Notes: generated from the sequence alone by a model not told the origin. A stretch of 64,000 nt of DNA from Legionella antarctica (GCF_011764505.1 NZ_AP022839.1:3686806-3750805); one strand, 5' to 3'; counted from the stretch's first letter, positions 51,739 to 62,892 are shown. A program made the numbers and translations.

Positions 51739-52311
51739 TTAGCGAATGTACTGGAAGATTTTAACGACTTTAGTCACCCCATTAACACGCCTTGCCACAT
51801 CAACCGATAATGTTGCCTGTTCTGAAGAAACAATACCCATTAAATACACTACCCCATTTTCGGTTACTACGCGTATGGAACCGGACTCAAGTCCTTTTTT
51901 AGTTAACATATTGCTTCTTACCTGACTGGTTATCCAACTGTCCTTAGTGCGTTGAGTCATGGGTAGGGGGTTGGCGACCGTGATTTCATCATAAACTCTT
52001 TTCACCCCAGGAGCACTTTGTGCTTTTTTTTCTGCTAGCACCCGCAAGGAAGCAGTTGGCGTTTGACCAACTAGAAGTACCACCCGATTAAAACTGGTAA
52101 CCAAAATACGTGAGTCTCGAAATTGGTGATCGGTTACTATGGATGTATGAGCCACATGAAATATTCTTGCGTCCGCTTCCAAAGTGGCAACGCTGCGCCG
52201 ATCATAGACCATTCCTGCCGCAGCTCCTGCAACAACAGCTACAACACAACTGGTTAATACCGTACTGAATAAAACAACTGCTATCAATTTTAATTTAGAA
52301 TGAACGTTCAT
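51739..52311 (-). CDS. dolP: BON-domain lipoprotein, DolP/YraP-like
   Basis: This 190-residue lipoprotein has the lipobox LTSC after a basic N-terminus (ATG 52311 chosen for this) and two BON domains with RVVLLVGQTP and GVVYLMGIVSS. VAVVAGAAAGMVYDRRS matches the start of mature DolP. DolP keeps the outer membrane intact and helps activate the amidase AmiC. The neighbours diaA, yraN and lpoA are those of E. coli dolP, which supports orthology. Confidence 0.88.
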   Translation of the reverse strand: MNVHSKLKLIAVVLFSTVLTSCVVAVVAGAAAGMVYDRRSVATLEADARIFHVAHTSIVTDHQFRDSRILVTSFNRVVLLVGQTPTASLRVLAEKKAQSAPGVKRVYDEITVANPLPMTQRTKDSWITSQVRSNMLTKKGLESGSIRVVTENGVVYLMGIVSSEQATLSVDVARRVNGVTKVVKIFQYIR

Positions 52312-52315
52312 TTTA

Positions 52316-52915
52316 TTATCCCAAAACTTGACCAAACAAGGACTGATCAATTAAATCACAAAAACAATGTAATATGAACAAGTGCAACTCTCTTATTCGA
52401 GCGGCACTGTCTGAGGCAACGCGCAACTCTATATCCTCTGGTCCCAAATGATTTGCGAGCACACCACCATCACGTCCGCTCAATGCAATAGTGTCCATAC
52501 CTCGTTCATTTGCCGCATGCAATGCATACAACATGCTATCTGAGTTGCCTGAAGTAGTTAACAGAAGTAACACGTCCTGTTCATGGCCCAGGGCTTGAAT
52601 TTGTCGCGCAAAAACTTGACCATAATGATTTTCATTCGCAAAAGAGCCTAAGCTTGTGGCATCAGTACTTAAATTAAAAACAGGTAATGAAGGCCTTTCT
52701 ACCTCAAAATGATTTAGCATGGAGCTGGCAAAATGCATGCAATTGGCCCCAGACCCCCCATTGCCACAAATCAGTATTTTACCATCGCCAAGCAGACAAT
52801 TAACCAACCGTTGTCCTGCTTTGGCAATTGAGTCTGACAGCGCATCAGCGACAGCAATTTTTGTTTCAATGTTAACCCCAAAAAGATAGCGTACTCTTTC
52901 TTCCATCTGAACCAT
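52316..52915 (-). CDS. diaA: SIS-domain protein DiaA/GmhA-like
   Basis: This 199-residue protein has the sugar-isomerase fold: ICGNGGSGANCMHFASSML, NLSTDATSLGSFAN and LLLTTSGNSDSMLYAL. It could be DiaA, which binds DnaA and promotes initiation, or phosphoheptose isomerase GmhA. The position between yraN and dolP favours DiaA. Start could also be the ATG three codons in (MEERVRYLF). Confidence 0.85.
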   Translation of the reverse strand: MVQMEERVRYLFGVNIETKIAVADALSDSIAKAGQRLVNCLLGDGKILICGNGGSGANCMHFASSMLNHFEVERPSLPVFNLSTDATSLGSFANENHYGQVFARQIQALGHEQDVLLLLTTSGNSDSMLYALHAANERGMDTIALSGRDGGVLANHLGPEDIELRVASDSAARIRELHLFILHCFCDLIDQSLFGQVLG

Positions 52916-53074
52916 GTCATGAACCTTATTGTTTATACACTTCGTTAAAATAAGCTAATCTTAGCATTGTAAGTAGGCTCGACCCAACACTGTGGCCTTC
53001 AAGAGCCCCTTTTTGAGTTAAGAGCCAACCTTTAGTTTTTTCAATTAATGGCAGCAACTATCTGGGTCAACCCC

Positions 53075-53434
53075 TCAATAGTCTGCGCCAAAAGCATCTT
53101 TTATCCAGGTAATTACTCCCGACGCCCCATCAATACTAACCACGTCAAAACGAAGAGGACATTTATCCTGCATTTTATTTTTCATAATATAGTGCGAAGT
53201 AGTTTTTATTATTTTTTGTCTTTTCGCATAAGTAATACTTGCCATTCCACCACCGAAGCTCATGCTCGTACGTGAACGAACCTCTATAAAAACCAAATAC
53301 TCTTTATCGCGCATAATTAAATCAATTTCACCTAAACGACAAGTATAATTCCGCATCACCAATTTTAGTCCTTTATCAACTAGATAGTTTAAAGCCTTTT
53401 CTTCGGCAACACGTCCTGTTTGCTGAGTTATCAA
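53075..53434 (-). CDS. yraN: YraN family (UPF0102) nuclease-fold protein
   Basis: This 119-residue protein has an endonuclease-like fold with GRVAEEKALNYLVDKG, the acidic and Glu-Val-Arg motif GEIDLIMRDKEYLVFIEVRSR (Asp and Glu in restriction-endonuclease spacing), and RFDVVSID. The cellular role is not firmly established. It sits in the conserved lpoA-yraN-diaA-dolP order. Confidence 0.88.
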   Translation of the reverse strand: MITQQTGRVAEEKALNYLVDKGLKLVMRNYTCRLGEIDLIMRDKEYLVFIEVRSRTSMSFGGGMASITYAKRQKIIKTTSHYIMKNKMQDKCPLRFDVVSIDGASGVITWIKDAFGADY

Positions 53435-53496
53435 TTTCCGCTTCCCTCTGGATGTTTAACTTATAAATGTTTTGAGCTAATATCTGGAAAACGGCT

Positions 53497-55308
53497 CTAG
53501 GCCGTTTCACCCAGGGAATGTGCTAACCCCTGTCTAAATTGCCCCCACTCCAACACTCGAGCTACCTGCTGTGAGGGTTTTAAAAATAAGATACCGTTTG
53601 TATCCCTGGAGCCATCCGCTGGAAACAATATTAATTGATTCAACTGAGTTGCTAATGCATGACTATCCATGCCTAAAGCATAGAGTCTGTTATAACTATT
53701 GAGCTGTTCTGGCCAGTTTCTTGTTCCCATCTGATGGGCAAAAACCCATGGAATATCACAAAATATAACTCCATTCAAATCTTTATCCTTTAAGGCGTTA
53801 GCACTTCCCCCATATACACTGGAGGTCGCATATACCGGCACATCTCCAGCATAATAATATTTTAATAAAGGCATGATTTGTCTGGCTTTAGAGGGGTAGG
53901 CCAGTAAAAATATCATATCAAAATCTTGCCTGCGACTCGTTGACGATTGTAAATTTTGACCTAATAACTGTTTTAAATGTTTTTCTCGGGCCTGACTTTC
54001 AGTGATATGCAAAAAGTCCCGCATTCTTTTATTCAAATCGTCGTTGGGCCCATATGAAAAACTATCAGCTATTTGACCACCATTCTTTTGCCATTGATGA
54101 GTAAATACTTTGGTTACCTCATTACCCCAATCATTTTCAGGAGCAATGATCAACGCTCTTGCGTAGCCCTTGCTTCTTGCTCTTATAGCAACCTGAATGG
54201 CTTCATTAGCTGGTGAAAGACCAAATGAATAGGAGTTTTCCTGTGCAATTACATCAGAATCGTTTAACAATAAAGTAGGAACGGGGTGATTTAGAGCAGC
54301 AATCACTGCAACCTGGCTTTTAGTTAAAGGACCGACTACGTAGTCCGCTCCTTCTGCTAGGGCTTGTTGATAGGTATTGGAGACATCTCCCTTATTTGTA
54401 TCATACATTTTTACCTGAGTGTCTGAACTCGACTTACTTGTGGCATTAGCCGCCATAAAGCCCTCTCGTATTGCATTACCGGGGCCAGACAAAGGGCCAC
54501 TAAATGGCAATAAAAGCGCCACCTGTTTTGGCTGAGTCAACATTTTATCAGCAATACTATCCAGCGGGTCAGGTAAAATATTATTCGCAGAATGACCACT
54601 ATACTGTGATTGCCATTGATCCAAAGCAACCAGCAGGGTTTTAGAGTTATTGCGATATTTTCGCGAAATAATGGCCAATTGTAACCAGCCTTGTAATTCA
54701 GATTTATTGGTAGCTTCCTCAGCCATAGTGGTAAGTTCAGCATCTGGTAAATTAATCAAAGTGAGCCACAAAGTGCGCCTGTTATTAATCTGACTTTCAT
54801 TATTAATAAGCAAAGACTCCAATTTTATTCGTTCAGTCACTGATTCAGCAAATTTACCAGTAGCCCGGTATGCTTGGGCTAGCAATTCATGAAACTGTAT
54901 TTACTGATAGCCTGAAAGGGTGTCAATCTCATGAATACTTGCCAATTTAGCTAAAGCCACTTTCGGTCTGTCACGCATTACATCAGTTTTTGCCAGTAAT
55001 AAACTCTTTTCATCAGTTTGGACAGGCGTTAGATCACGGGTCTGTGCTAATATAGCAGAGCCTTGTTGCCATTTTCCTTCAGAGATTAAACGACCAGCGG
55101 CTAGTAGTAACAGACTTTGCTTTTGATTACCCTCTTGCTTTTCAGCCATAGCTAAGTAGGAAGCGGTAGGCAAAGAATAAGGGCTTAGTGGGTTTTTCTT
55201 GTTAACCACCACCGGTTTTGGTGGGTGAACCACCTTAATACATTGGCAAAGCATCAGGGTCGATGCAACTAAAAATAATACGCGGATTTTATATAATTTT
55301 ATATACAT
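53497..55308 (-). pseudogene. lpoA: LpoA lipoprotein gene interrupted by an in-frame TAA
   Basis: LpoA is the outer-membrane lipoprotein that activates penicillin-binding protein 1A. The first 135 codons give a signal peptide with lipobox LCQC and a TPR-like N-terminal domain. Codon 136 is TAA (54901-54903), and the same frame carries on without shift for 467 more codons (IQFHELLAQAYRATGKFAES...), ending in a complete substrate-binding-protein-like domain with VALLLPFSGPLSGPG. Total 603 codons is normal for LpoA. A TTG five codons after the stop might restart translation, but that product would lack lipid anchor and signal. It is either a true null mutation or a base error. Confidence 0.85.
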
Positions 55309-55348
55309 GTTAATACGCCAAATACGCTATAACGCAAGAGGATAAACC

Positions 55349-56200
55349 ATGACAAACTCACTAGCAACAGGCATAGGAACTCTCTACATAGTTGCAACTC
55401 CGATAGGGAATCGTGATGATATTACTCTAAGAGCCTTAAGTATCTTAAAGTCGGTAGATTTAATACTTGCGGAAGATACCCGTCATTCCATCCAGTTATT
55501 AATTTCTTTAGGAATAAAAAATAATTTAAGCTCGCTTCATGCCCATAATGAAAGTGACAAAAGTAAAAGCGTCATAGGACAACTCTTAGCTGGAAAATCA
55601 ATAGCCTTAATCAGCGATGCGGGAACCCCATTAATCAGCGATCCGGGCTTTCCCTTAGTAAAGCTTGCTCGTGAACATGAAATTCCCGTGGTACCAATCC
55701 CAGGCCCCTGTGCTTTAATTACTGCACTTAGCGCCGCAGGAGTACCTTGTGATTCATTTTTATTTTTAGGTTTTCTACCCGCAAAACAAAATGCTCGAAA
55801 AAATAAGCTAGGTGCTCTAAGATCGGAACCACATACCTTGATTTTTTATGAATCTACCCATCGCATTCTGGAATGTCTTGATGATCTAAGCGATACCTAT
55901 GGGCAAAGTTGTGAAGTTGTTTTAGCCAAAGAGCTGACCAAAACTTTTGAACGCTTTATTTCTGGAACGGTGCTTGCTATAAAAAACTGGTTATTAGCAG
56001 ACTCAGGCCATATCAAGGGCGAGTTTGTTTTAATTATTCCACCTCGCCCCGTTGCAGAGGACAAAAACTCAAATGAAGAATTACTTGCTGTGTTGCTAAA
56101 AGAATTGCCTCTGAAACAGGCCGTCACTATAGCCTGCAAACTAACTAAAAAAAACAAAAATGAACTGTATGAAGCGGCACTAAAACTAAGAGAGTCGTAA
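55349..56200 (+). CDS. rsmI: 16S rRNA (cytidine-2'-O)-methyltransferase
   Basis: This 283-residue tetrapyrrole-methylase-fold enzyme methylates C1402 of 16S rRNA. TLYIVATPIGNRDDITLRAL, LAEDTRHSIQLL, LISDAGTPLISDPGFPLV and VPIPGPCALITALSAAGVPCD form the SAM-binding core, followed by GFLPAKQNARK. It is divergent from lpoA, as in E. coli. Confidence 0.95.
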   Translation: MTNSLATGIGTLYIVATPIGNRDDITLRALSILKSVDLILAEDTRHSIQLLISLGIKNNLSSLHAHNESDKSKSVIGQLLAGKSIALISDAGTPLISDPGFPLVKLAREHEIPVVPIPGPCALITALSAAGVPCDSFLFLGFLPAKQNARKNKLGALRSEPHTLIFYESTHRILECLDDLSDTYGQSCEVVLAKELTKTFERFISGTVLAIKNWLLADSGHIKGEFVLIIPPRPVAEDKNSNEELLAVLLKELPLKQAVTIACKLTKKNKNELYEAALKLRES

Positions 56201-56305
56201 TATAATTTAGTGAAGGATTTTCATTTTATGTTTAATTTTGTCATAGAAATTTATTTTTATTTTTTATACACTGTTCATAATTTATTCTTGGCTCGGGAAG
56301 TTACA

Positions 56306-57106
56306 ATGAAACATCGTTTGAAGGCAATTAGTTTTGTTTGCTTCTCGTTCTTTCTATCCCCCTTAAATGCTGATCACATAAAAAAAGTGACCGTGGCTGA
56401 TCCAATTAGTGGAAGCCGATTTGTAGAGTATGAGGAAATAGATGGCTATGCGATTACAGAAGGGGATATAATTCTGGGTAAAATAACCGATTTAAATCAA
56501 CACGGTGCAGTTATTACCCCGATGCTTGGAGGATCGCGCTGGGCAGGAGGGATAGTACCATATGAAGTTGCAGAAGATTTACCTTTCAGAAGTAAATTAG
56601 CCATTTACCAGGCTATAGAACATTGGCAAAAACGCAGCAAAATAGAATTCGTTGCGTTAACTACAAAAAACCGTCTTGAATACCATGATTTTCTTTCGTT
56701 TCTTCGTGCAGAAGGTACCATATGTGCTTCTTTTGTCGGACGCCAGGGGGGTAAACAAATTATTGAGTTATCACCCCGCTGTACCACCATGAATACAGTA
56801 CATGAAATTGGCCATGCTTTAGGTATGTGGCACGAGCAATCAAGAGCTGACAGAGATTACTATATCCGTATTGCCTGGGAAAATATTGAAGAGGAACATC
56901 AATATAATTTTAACCAACATTTAACCGATGGTAAAGATTATGGTGATTACGATTATCAATCCATTATGCATTACGGCCCCTATGCCTTTTCTAAAAATGG
57001 AAATCCTACTATAACGCCATTGGTTGACGGAATAGAAATAGGTCAAAGAAACCAATTAAGTGAAAAAGATATAGAAGCTATTAATTCCATGTACACGGAA
57101 AGATAG
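56306..57106 (+). CDS. legP: LegP-like astacin metalloprotease (Dot/Icm effector)
   Basis: This 266-residue astacin (M12A) protease has a hydrophobic N-terminus like a signal peptide (ATG 56306 chosen; GGGAAG precedes it, and an earlier ATG at 56210 adds an unlikely hydrophobic leader). The zinc site HEIGHALGMWHEQSRADRD and Met-turn SIMHYGPYAFS are perfect astacin signatures. LegP of L. pneumophila is an effector of this type and, as here, lies between rsmI-side genes and mnmE next to an lpg3000-like gene. The host substrate is not evident. Confidence 0.88.
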   Translation: MKHRLKAISFVCFSFFLSPLNADHIKKVTVADPISGSRFVEYEEIDGYAITEGDIILGKITDLNQHGAVITPMLGGSRWAGGIVPYEVAEDLPFRSKLAIYQAIEHWQKRSKIEFVALTTKNRLEYHDFLSFLRAEGTICASFVGRQGGKQIIELSPRCTTMNTVHEIGHALGMWHEQSRADRDYYIRIAWENIEEEHQYNFNQHLTDGKDYGDYDYQSIMHYGPYAFSKNGNPTITPLVDGIEIGQRNQLSEKDIEAINSMYTER

Positions 57107-57139
57107 CCTGATGTCCAACCAGGAAGGAGTAGCAGGTTT

Positions 57140-58993
57140 TTAAGTCTGGAAAGTTGCGTTAGCTTGTAAGAGGTGAGATTCATCACTCTCTTCTTGAGGG
57201 CCGGTTAAAGCAAGTTGCTTTACAACCTTACTTTCAGAGTGTTGATCATAGGCATGGTAAAGTTCATAACCTGCATACATCACGGTTAAAACAATCGCGG
57301 CTGGCCAACAGATTGCAAACGTTGTAATCATTATCAAAGGCATTACAGTATTTTTGACCATTGTAAAAATAAAATCATTTCGCGCTGCCTCATATTCTTT
57401 CAGAGCCACAGAAAGATTTTTTCCAGACTGCTGAGACTGCTCCAAGTACAGGTTTTTTTCCTGGTATTTAGAATAGGAATCAGCAGAGAGATACATAGCA
57501 ACAGCAATAATACAGGCAAAATAACAACCAGCTATCATAACCGCTGGGCCTAGCAGCATTGAGGCTGTAAACCCCATCACCAGTAAAGCGGCGGCTGCAG
57601 CAACAAAATAAAATGTTGCTTCCTTAGTCAGCCAATCCATTTTCAAGGCGAGAAGCTGTTGGTCGAGCATTTCAATGTGCATCTGTCTTTGCTCAGGAGT
57701 CAGTTTTCTAAAACGATCCGGATTAGAGTATTCATCCTTTTCTGCTATATATTGGGCTTTTTTAGTTAAATATTCCTGTTTAGCCAGATTGCATTTGTAC
57801 AAAATCATACAGACGTCAAAAACTAAAAAAGCCGAAGTAAGATAGCCTGCCACAGGACCAGAAATATGGACAACCTGGTTAAAATTGGTTAAAAAATTTA
57901 CTGTAGCCCACACCAAGTCATTGGCAAAATTACAATGCCTTTTATAAATTTCATATTTAAACCGATCCCAAGGAGTAGTACTCTCCGGGACATGACCTGT
58001 TTCTTCTGTAATGATTGTTCTTACTTCCTCAGCAAACAATCGAATGGACTGTTCCTTATTTAATTTATCTAATAAAGTTCTTTGTAATTTATTTTTATTT
58101 TTTATTTTCAGTTTCTCCGCACTTCCGCTTTGAGGAATATAGTAAAGCTCAATTTCGGTACCGTATTCATTGGGGACCATGATGTAAGTATTTCTATAAG
58201 ACTCTAGAGTGGCAGCGCCTGGAAGATCATCTAATTGAATTACTTCGCAACTATTCTCTGCTCCTTTTTCTTGCTCTGTAGGAAAAAAGGTGTGCCTTAG
58301 AAGCAAACCACCATCTATCATAAAACGAATCAGGAAAAATCCAACACTAAGATAGTTAATATAATAATTGGGAGCCTGAAGAACACCCGTTATTTTTTCA
58401 ATGTCGGTATGAGCACCCAGCACAGTATCTAACATCTCAATAAGGTCTTTTGCGACAGATAACCCCTGGACTATGGTCAGACGGCAAAATACCCAATAGA
58501 TACGACATAGATTGGAGTAAGCAACGTAATCTCTTATTTTAGATAGATGAAAAGGTGAGTTGACCAGATTACGAAAACCCTGAAGAAAAGAGTTCTCCAG
58601 CGATTGGATAAAGCTTTCTTCAGCTTCATTAGTTATTTTATCGTGATTCAAACGCTCTTTAATTTGTTGTCTAATCAATCTGTATTTCTCAGCATTGCCA
58701 TGCTGAGAATAGGCCTTATAAAATGCTTCCAAAAGCGAAGCACAATAGTAACAGTAAAGCCAAAAAATATCTTTTTTCTCGTCATCTTGCTGTTGCAAAA
58801 AAACAAACATATTAGTGAATTCAGTTTCAAGTGCATTCTGATTGCGTAGCAAATAAGTGTAGCCAATATTTTGGGTTCGTGTGTTGATGGCTTTAAGCTG
58901 GTTATCAAGTTTTTCAGCTGAGGAAAATTGAACAAAAAACCGATGTTTTTCCCTACCAACAGCAGCATTTTGACTTGAATAAACCATAATCAC
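57140..58993 (-). CDS. Lpg3000-like effector with membrane segments
   Basis: This 617-residue protein is helical and soluble in its first 390 residues. It then has four or five membrane helices (about 392-415, 463-486, 488-510 and 560-590) and ends in GPQEESDESHLLQAN. The Glu cluster near the end is the E-block known to guide Dot/Icm export. Position beside legP and before mnmE matches lpg3000, an effector of unknown function. It probably inserts in host membranes. No catalytic motif is seen. Confidence 0.65.
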   Translation of the reverse strand: MIMVYSSQNAAVGREKHRFFVQFSSAEKLDNQLKAINTRTQNIGYTYLLRNQNALETEFTNMFVFLQQQDDEKKDIFWLYCYYCASLLEAFYKAYSQHGNAEKYRLIRQQIKERLNHDKITNEAEESFIQSLENSFLQGFRNLVNSPFHLSKIRDYVAYSNLCRIYWVFCRLTIVQGLSVAKDLIEMLDTVLGAHTDIEKITGVLQAPNYYINYLSVGFFLIRFMIDGGLLLRHTFFPTEQEKGAENSCEVIQLDDLPGAATLESYRNTYIMVPNEYGTEIELYYIPQSGSAEKLKIKNKNKLQRTLLDKLNKEQSIRLFAEEVRTIITEETGHVPESTTPWDRFKYEIYKRHCNFANDLVWATVNFLTNFNQVVHISGPVAGYLTSAFLVFDVCMILYKCNLAKQEYLTKKAQYIAEKDEYSNPDRFRKLTPEQRQMHIEMLDQQLLALKMDWLTKEATFYFVAAAAALLVMGFTASMLLGPAVMIAGCYFACIIAVAMYLSADSYSKYQEKNLYLEQSQQSGKNLSVALKEYEAARNDFIFTMVKNTVMPLIMITTFAICWPAAIVLTVMYAGYELYHAYDQHSESKVVKQLALTGPQEESDESHLLQANATFQT

Positions 58994-59309
58994 AACTCAC
59001 AAAAAATATACAGGAGGTTTCACTTCTAATACGTTACCACCTGAGTTTGCATTTGACAAGCCTTCTTGTTTTGTTTTTTTACACATTGATTTAAGAGGTA
59101 CAGCAGATTTTGGCTTATGCAGTTAAGGTCTGTCTCGTTTTTTATAAGAAGAAAAAAGACAACATCGCCGAATCGTTGAAGATTTTTATGATTGTTTCTT
59201 AGGCCATTGATCTGCGTCTTACAAATCATCAAAAAATTAAAGAGACAAAGTACAATCTTTCTTCTATGACCTCAGACTCAAGCCATGTTATTAAAGGACC
59301 TACCAAAGC
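58994..59309. other. Intergenic region upstream of the lpg3000-like gene
   Basis: No gene is supported; a short minus-strand frame at 59026-59232 has neither ribosome site nor protein-like features. A TATATT about 30 bases before the effector start may be its -10. Confidence 0.4.
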
Positions 59310-60650
59310 CTATTTGCCAATGCAAAAACTGGAAAAAATTTTGCCTAATAAATCATCAGAAGTAAATTCACCCGTTATTTCACATAAAACCTGATGTGCC
59401 AACCGTAAATCTTCTGCTAACAATTCACCTGCACGATGATCTGCTAGTTGTATTTGTCCAGTGAGCAATAATTGTTTTGCCTCATCTAATGCATTGAGAT
59501 GACGTCGCCGAGCTAGAAAGTGGCCCTCATTAGGTTGATAACCTACTACTTGTTTAATAATTTTTTTAAGGCCATCAACTCCTTCCCCTGATTTAGCTGA
59601 AAGATATACAGACAGTTCATCTATTTGAGGGGGATAACCTAAAGTATCAATTTTATTGAACACGCTAATAATAGGAATTTCTTTTGGCAAGACCGAGCGT
59701 AGTTCATCTGTTATAAATGGGTGTTCCTCCGGTGCATTCACATCCACTACGAGTAACACACAATCGGCTTGCTTTAATTCGTGCCAAGCTCGTTTTATGC
59801 CCTCTTTCTCTATCAGGTCATCACTATCTCGAAGTCCTGCAGTATCAATGATATGAATGGGAATTTCGTCAATTAAAATATGTTCACGCATAATATCTCG
59901 GGTAGTACCTGCAACTTCTGTTACTATAGCCACATCCTTACCGGCCAAACAGTTAATCAAAGTTGATTTTCCAGCGTTTGGTCTTCCTGCAATAACTAAA
60001 GACAGTCCTTCGCGTAAAATTACTCCTTGATTCGCCTCACCACGAATTGTGTCCAGTTTATCCAAAATAGACTTCAGTAAATGAGCAACTTTGCCATCAT
60101 TTAAGAAGTCTATTTCTTCTTCAGGGAAATCAATTGCCGCTTCGACATATAAGCGCAAATATATCAGCTCTTCATTTAACTGATTAATTTTTTTCGAAAA
60201 CTCTCCTTGCAGGGTTTTAAATGCCATGCGAGCTGCAGTTTGGGAGCTGGCCTGAATTAAATCTGCTATGGCCTCGGCTTGAGTCAAATCTATTTTGTCA
60301 TTGAGAAATGCTCGTTCAGAGAATTCACCGGGCCTTGCTAATCGAGCACCTAATGCAACAGATTCTTTAGTCAGTAAATCAAGAACAACTGGGGAGCCAT
60401 GCGCTTGAATTTCAATAACATCTTCACCAGTAAAAGAATTTGGCGCTTTAAAATAGAGCATTAACCCCTGATCTACCAACTCTTTATCAGATGTAAAAAA
60501 AGAACAATAAGTGGCAAGTCGGGGTTGAAGAGTTTTATTTCCATTCAGCTGGAGAGCAATCAAATAAGATTTGGGGCCTGATAATCGGATGATGCCTACT
60601 CCACCTTTTCCTGGTGGAGTAGCTATGGCCACTATGGTATCGATTGACAT
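59310..60650 (-). CDS. mnmE: tRNA uridine-5-carboxymethylaminomethyl modification GTPase
   Basis: This 446-residue protein works with MnmG on U34 of several tRNAs. An N-terminal folate-binding domain ([24 protein letters not shown]) is followed by a helical domain, an inserted Ras-like GTPase with [22 protein letters not shown] and NKID, and the C-terminal CIGK that carries the catalytic Cys. Its ATG abuts the yidC stop. Confidence 0.97.
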   Translation of the reverse strand: MSIDTIVAIATPPGKGGVGIIRLSGPKSYLIALQLNGNKTLQPRLATYCSFFTSDKELVDQGLMLYFKAPNSFTGEDVIEIQAHGSPVVLDLLTKESVALGARLARPGEFSERAFLNDKIDLTQAEAIADLIQASSQTAARMAFKTLQGEFSKKINQLNEELIYLRLYVEAAIDFPEEEIDFLNDGKVAHLLKSILDKLDTIRGEANQGVILREGLSLVIAGRPNAGKSTLINCLAGKDVAIVTEVAGTTRDIMREHILIDEIPIHIIDTAGLRDSDDLIEKEGIKRAWHELKQADCVLLVVDVNAPEEHPFITDELRSVLPKEIPIISVFNKIDTLGYPPQIDELSVYLSAKSGEGVDGLKKIIKQVVGYQPNEGHFLARRRHLNALDEAKQLLLTGQIQLADHRAGELLAEDLRLAHQVLCEITGEFTSDDLLGKIFSSFCIGK

Positions 60651-62336
60651 TTATTTTGCAGTAACGGTTATTTTCTTAGTTGGTTTTTCATCCGAATATT
60701 TTCGGGTGATATACCATTGCTGCAATATAGACAAGGTATTATTCACTATCCAATATAACACCAGACCTGATGGAAAATTCCAAAATAATCCAGTAAATAA
60801 TATAGGTAAAAACATCATCACTTTTGCCTGCATTGGATCGGGTGGTGCAGGATTTAATTTTTGTTGAATGAGCATGGTCGCACCCATAATAAGAGGGAGC
60901 ACATGGTAGGGATCTGGAGATGCCAAGTCCTTAATCCAGAATATAAAAGGAGCTTGTCTTAATTCAACACTTTCTAACAATACCCAATATAAAGCAATAA
61001 ACACTGGAATTTGAATCACAATGGGCAAGCAGCCGCCTAATGGATTAACTTTTTCCTGTTTGTAAAGCTCCATGGTTGCCTGACTTATCTTGGCCTTATC
61101 GTCACCATAACGCTCTCGCAAGGCTTGCAATTTAGGTTGCAGCTTGCGCATACCAGCCATAGATTTATAGCTTGTTGCTGATAATCGATAAAAAGCGAGC
61201 TTGATCAATACGGTAACTAAAACAATTGACCAACCCCAGTTACCAACAAAACCGTAAATAGCTTTCATTAATGAAAATAATAATGAAGAGACAAACCATA
61301 AAATTCCATAATCAACTGTTAAATCTAAAGAAGGAGCTATTTCTTTCAGCACACTGGTTATTTCCGGACCCATATACAGTCTGGAACCTATTTCTTTTTG
61401 CTCAGCAGGTTTAATAGAAATGGGCTGGCTTACTGCACCAATAGTATAGTCCCCATTAATAGCACGAGTATAAAATTTATTATCACTGGTAGAGCTGGGA
61501 ATCCATGCACTTAAAAAATAGTGTTGTTGCATGGCAACCCAGCCCCCCTTTGCATCAACGTCCAGATTAGTTTTGCTCATATCACTGAAACTTACTTTTT
61601 GATACCGGTGTTTACCGGGATTTGAAAACGAGGCACCAGTATATGAACCAACATGAAATATAGAAGACTTATCTTCTTTAGGAGAGCTACGTAACAACTG
61701 GGTATTTAAATAGCCTTTCCATTCTTGGGAGCTGTTATTAACAATTTTATAATTTACATCGATTAAATAACTGCCTTTAGTAAAGATAAATTCTTTTTTA
61801 ACAGCTAATCCATCCTTATTTTCACCATCTAGCGTTACAACCAGTTGATTTTGCTCCGGATTTAACTGGTACTCTTGCTGTTTCGTGGTAAATCCAAAAT
61901 CAAGAGACTGAATCGATTGTCCAGAAGATACAAAAATACTGCTATTAGCGACATAACGTTCACTAGGCTGGTTTTGTAAAAGCGGGAAAGGCGTGTTTTT
62001 ATCTTCAACACTCAAAGGATAATCGAGCAATAAACCGGAAACAACATCACCTTGCTTTAAATCTATACTCATGTCCAAAACATCAGTTTTAACCTTAACT
62101 AATCGAGAAGGAGTATTTGGAGTGAGTACAGATTGATCTGCGGAGGGGGTTAAATCTGTTTGTTTTGTATCAACAGGAGTGACTTGAGGTAACAAATGAC
62201 CATCAATGTTAACTGAATTGCTTATTTCTTCTTTTACAGGTGGTTTAACTGGATAATCAATTTGCCAGGCATTCCAAAGTGATAAACCAATAAGCGCAAG
62301 CGCCATATATAATATAATACGTCTTATATCCATCAA
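60651..62336 (-). CDS. yidC: Membrane protein insertase
   Basis: This 561-residue insertase has an N-terminal membrane helix (about 5-22), a large periplasmic P1 beta domain (about 60-340), and five membrane segments around the conserved [17 protein letters not shown] region, with the hydrophilic-groove Arg in this vicinity. [20 protein letters not shown] and the C-terminal [24 protein letters not shown] are typical. The start overlaps the yidD stop by four bases. Confidence 0.97.
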   Translation of the reverse strand: MMDIRRIILYMALALIGLSLWNAWQIDYPVKPPVKEEISNSVNIDGHLLPQVTPVDTKQTDLTPSADQSVLTPNTPSRLVKVKTDVLDMSIDLKQGDVVSGLLLDYPLSVEDKNTPFPLLQNQPSERYVANSSIFVSSGQSIQSLDFGFTTKQQEYQLNPEQNQLVVTLDGENKDGLAVKKEFIFTKGSYLIDVNYKIVNNSSQEWKGYLNTQLLRSSPKEDKSSIFHVGSYTGASFSNPGKHRYQKVSFSDMSKTNLDVDAKGGWVAMQQHYFLSAWIPSSTSDNKFYTRAINGDYTIGAVSQPISIKPAEQKEIGSRLYMGPEITSVLKEIAPSLDLTVDYGILWFVSSLLFSLMKAIYGFVGNWGWSIVLVTVLIKLAFYRLSATSYKSMAGMRKLQPKLQALRERYGDDKAKISQATMELYKQEKVNPLGGCLPIVIQIPVFIALYWVLLESVELRQAPFIFWIKDLASPDPYHVLPLIMGATMLIQQKLNPAPPDPMQAKVMMFLPILFTGLFWNFPSGLVLYWIVNNTLSILQQWYITRKYSDEKPTKKITVTAK

Positions 62337-62581
62337 AGCTTCTCATCGTTAGGGAGTACGGGATCATAACCACCACGCGACCACGGATGGCAACGTAATA
62401 ATCTTTTAAAGGCCATCCATATCCCTTTGACTACGCCATGTTGCTTAATAGCACTAATTGCATACTGTGAACAACTCGGGTAAAAGCGACAGCATGGTTT
62501 AATCAAAGGGCTAATCAAATATCGATACATTTTTATGGGCATGCATACTATTTGTTGTATTACGATGTTAATTTTTTCCAT
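62333..62581 (-). CDS. yidD: Membrane protein insertion efficiency factor
   Basis: This 82-residue protein has the family signature [27 protein letters not shown], with paired Cys, and [14 protein letters not shown]. An amphipathic N-terminal helix binds the membrane. It overlaps both rnpA (22 bases) and yidC (four bases). Confidence 0.95.
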   Translation of the reverse strand: MEKINIVIQQIVCMPIKMYRYLISPLIKPCCRFYPSCSQYAISAIKQHGVVKGIWMAFKRLLRCHPWSRGGYDPVLPNDEKL

Positions 62582-62892
62582 GTTTCGCTCAACCTGGTAT
62601 TGATACTTGAACTCGTTTGCTTTGCAACACCTTGCCTGGCCAAAAAAATCATATCTACAGCTGGTAATCGCGATTGGCGAAAACTTTCTCTTAGCAGTCG
62701 TTTAATCCGGTTTCTGTCATGGGCTTTAGCTATCATTTTCTTCGATAACGCCAGCCCGATACGGGCATAACCAAAATTATTTTCTCGGTAAAGAATAATG
62801 AACTCTCTGGTTATAATTTTTTTTGCTTGCTCAAACACATGGTCATAATCGATTTTATTCAATAAGCGTTGTGTTTTTTTAAACTCAAACAC
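62560..62892 (-). CDS. rnpA: Ribonuclease P protein component
   Basis: This 110-residue basic protein assists the RNase P RNA in trimming tRNA 5' ends. The RNR motif appears as [15 protein letters not shown], preceded by [14 protein letters not shown]. It starts with GTG immediately after the rpmH stop, without a gap, so the two are coupled. The RNase P RNA gene itself is not in the window. Confidence 0.95.
   Translation of the reverse strand: MFEFKKTQRLLNKIDYDHVFEQAKKIITREFIILYRENNFGYARIGLALSKKMIAKAHDRNRIKRLLRESFRQSRLPAVDMIFLARQGVAKQTSSSINTRLSETWKKLTS

Noticed and set aside
59026..59232. 68-codon minus-strand frame between the lpg3000-like gene and mnmE
   Set aside because: No ribosome site, low-complexity composition and no recognisable protein features.
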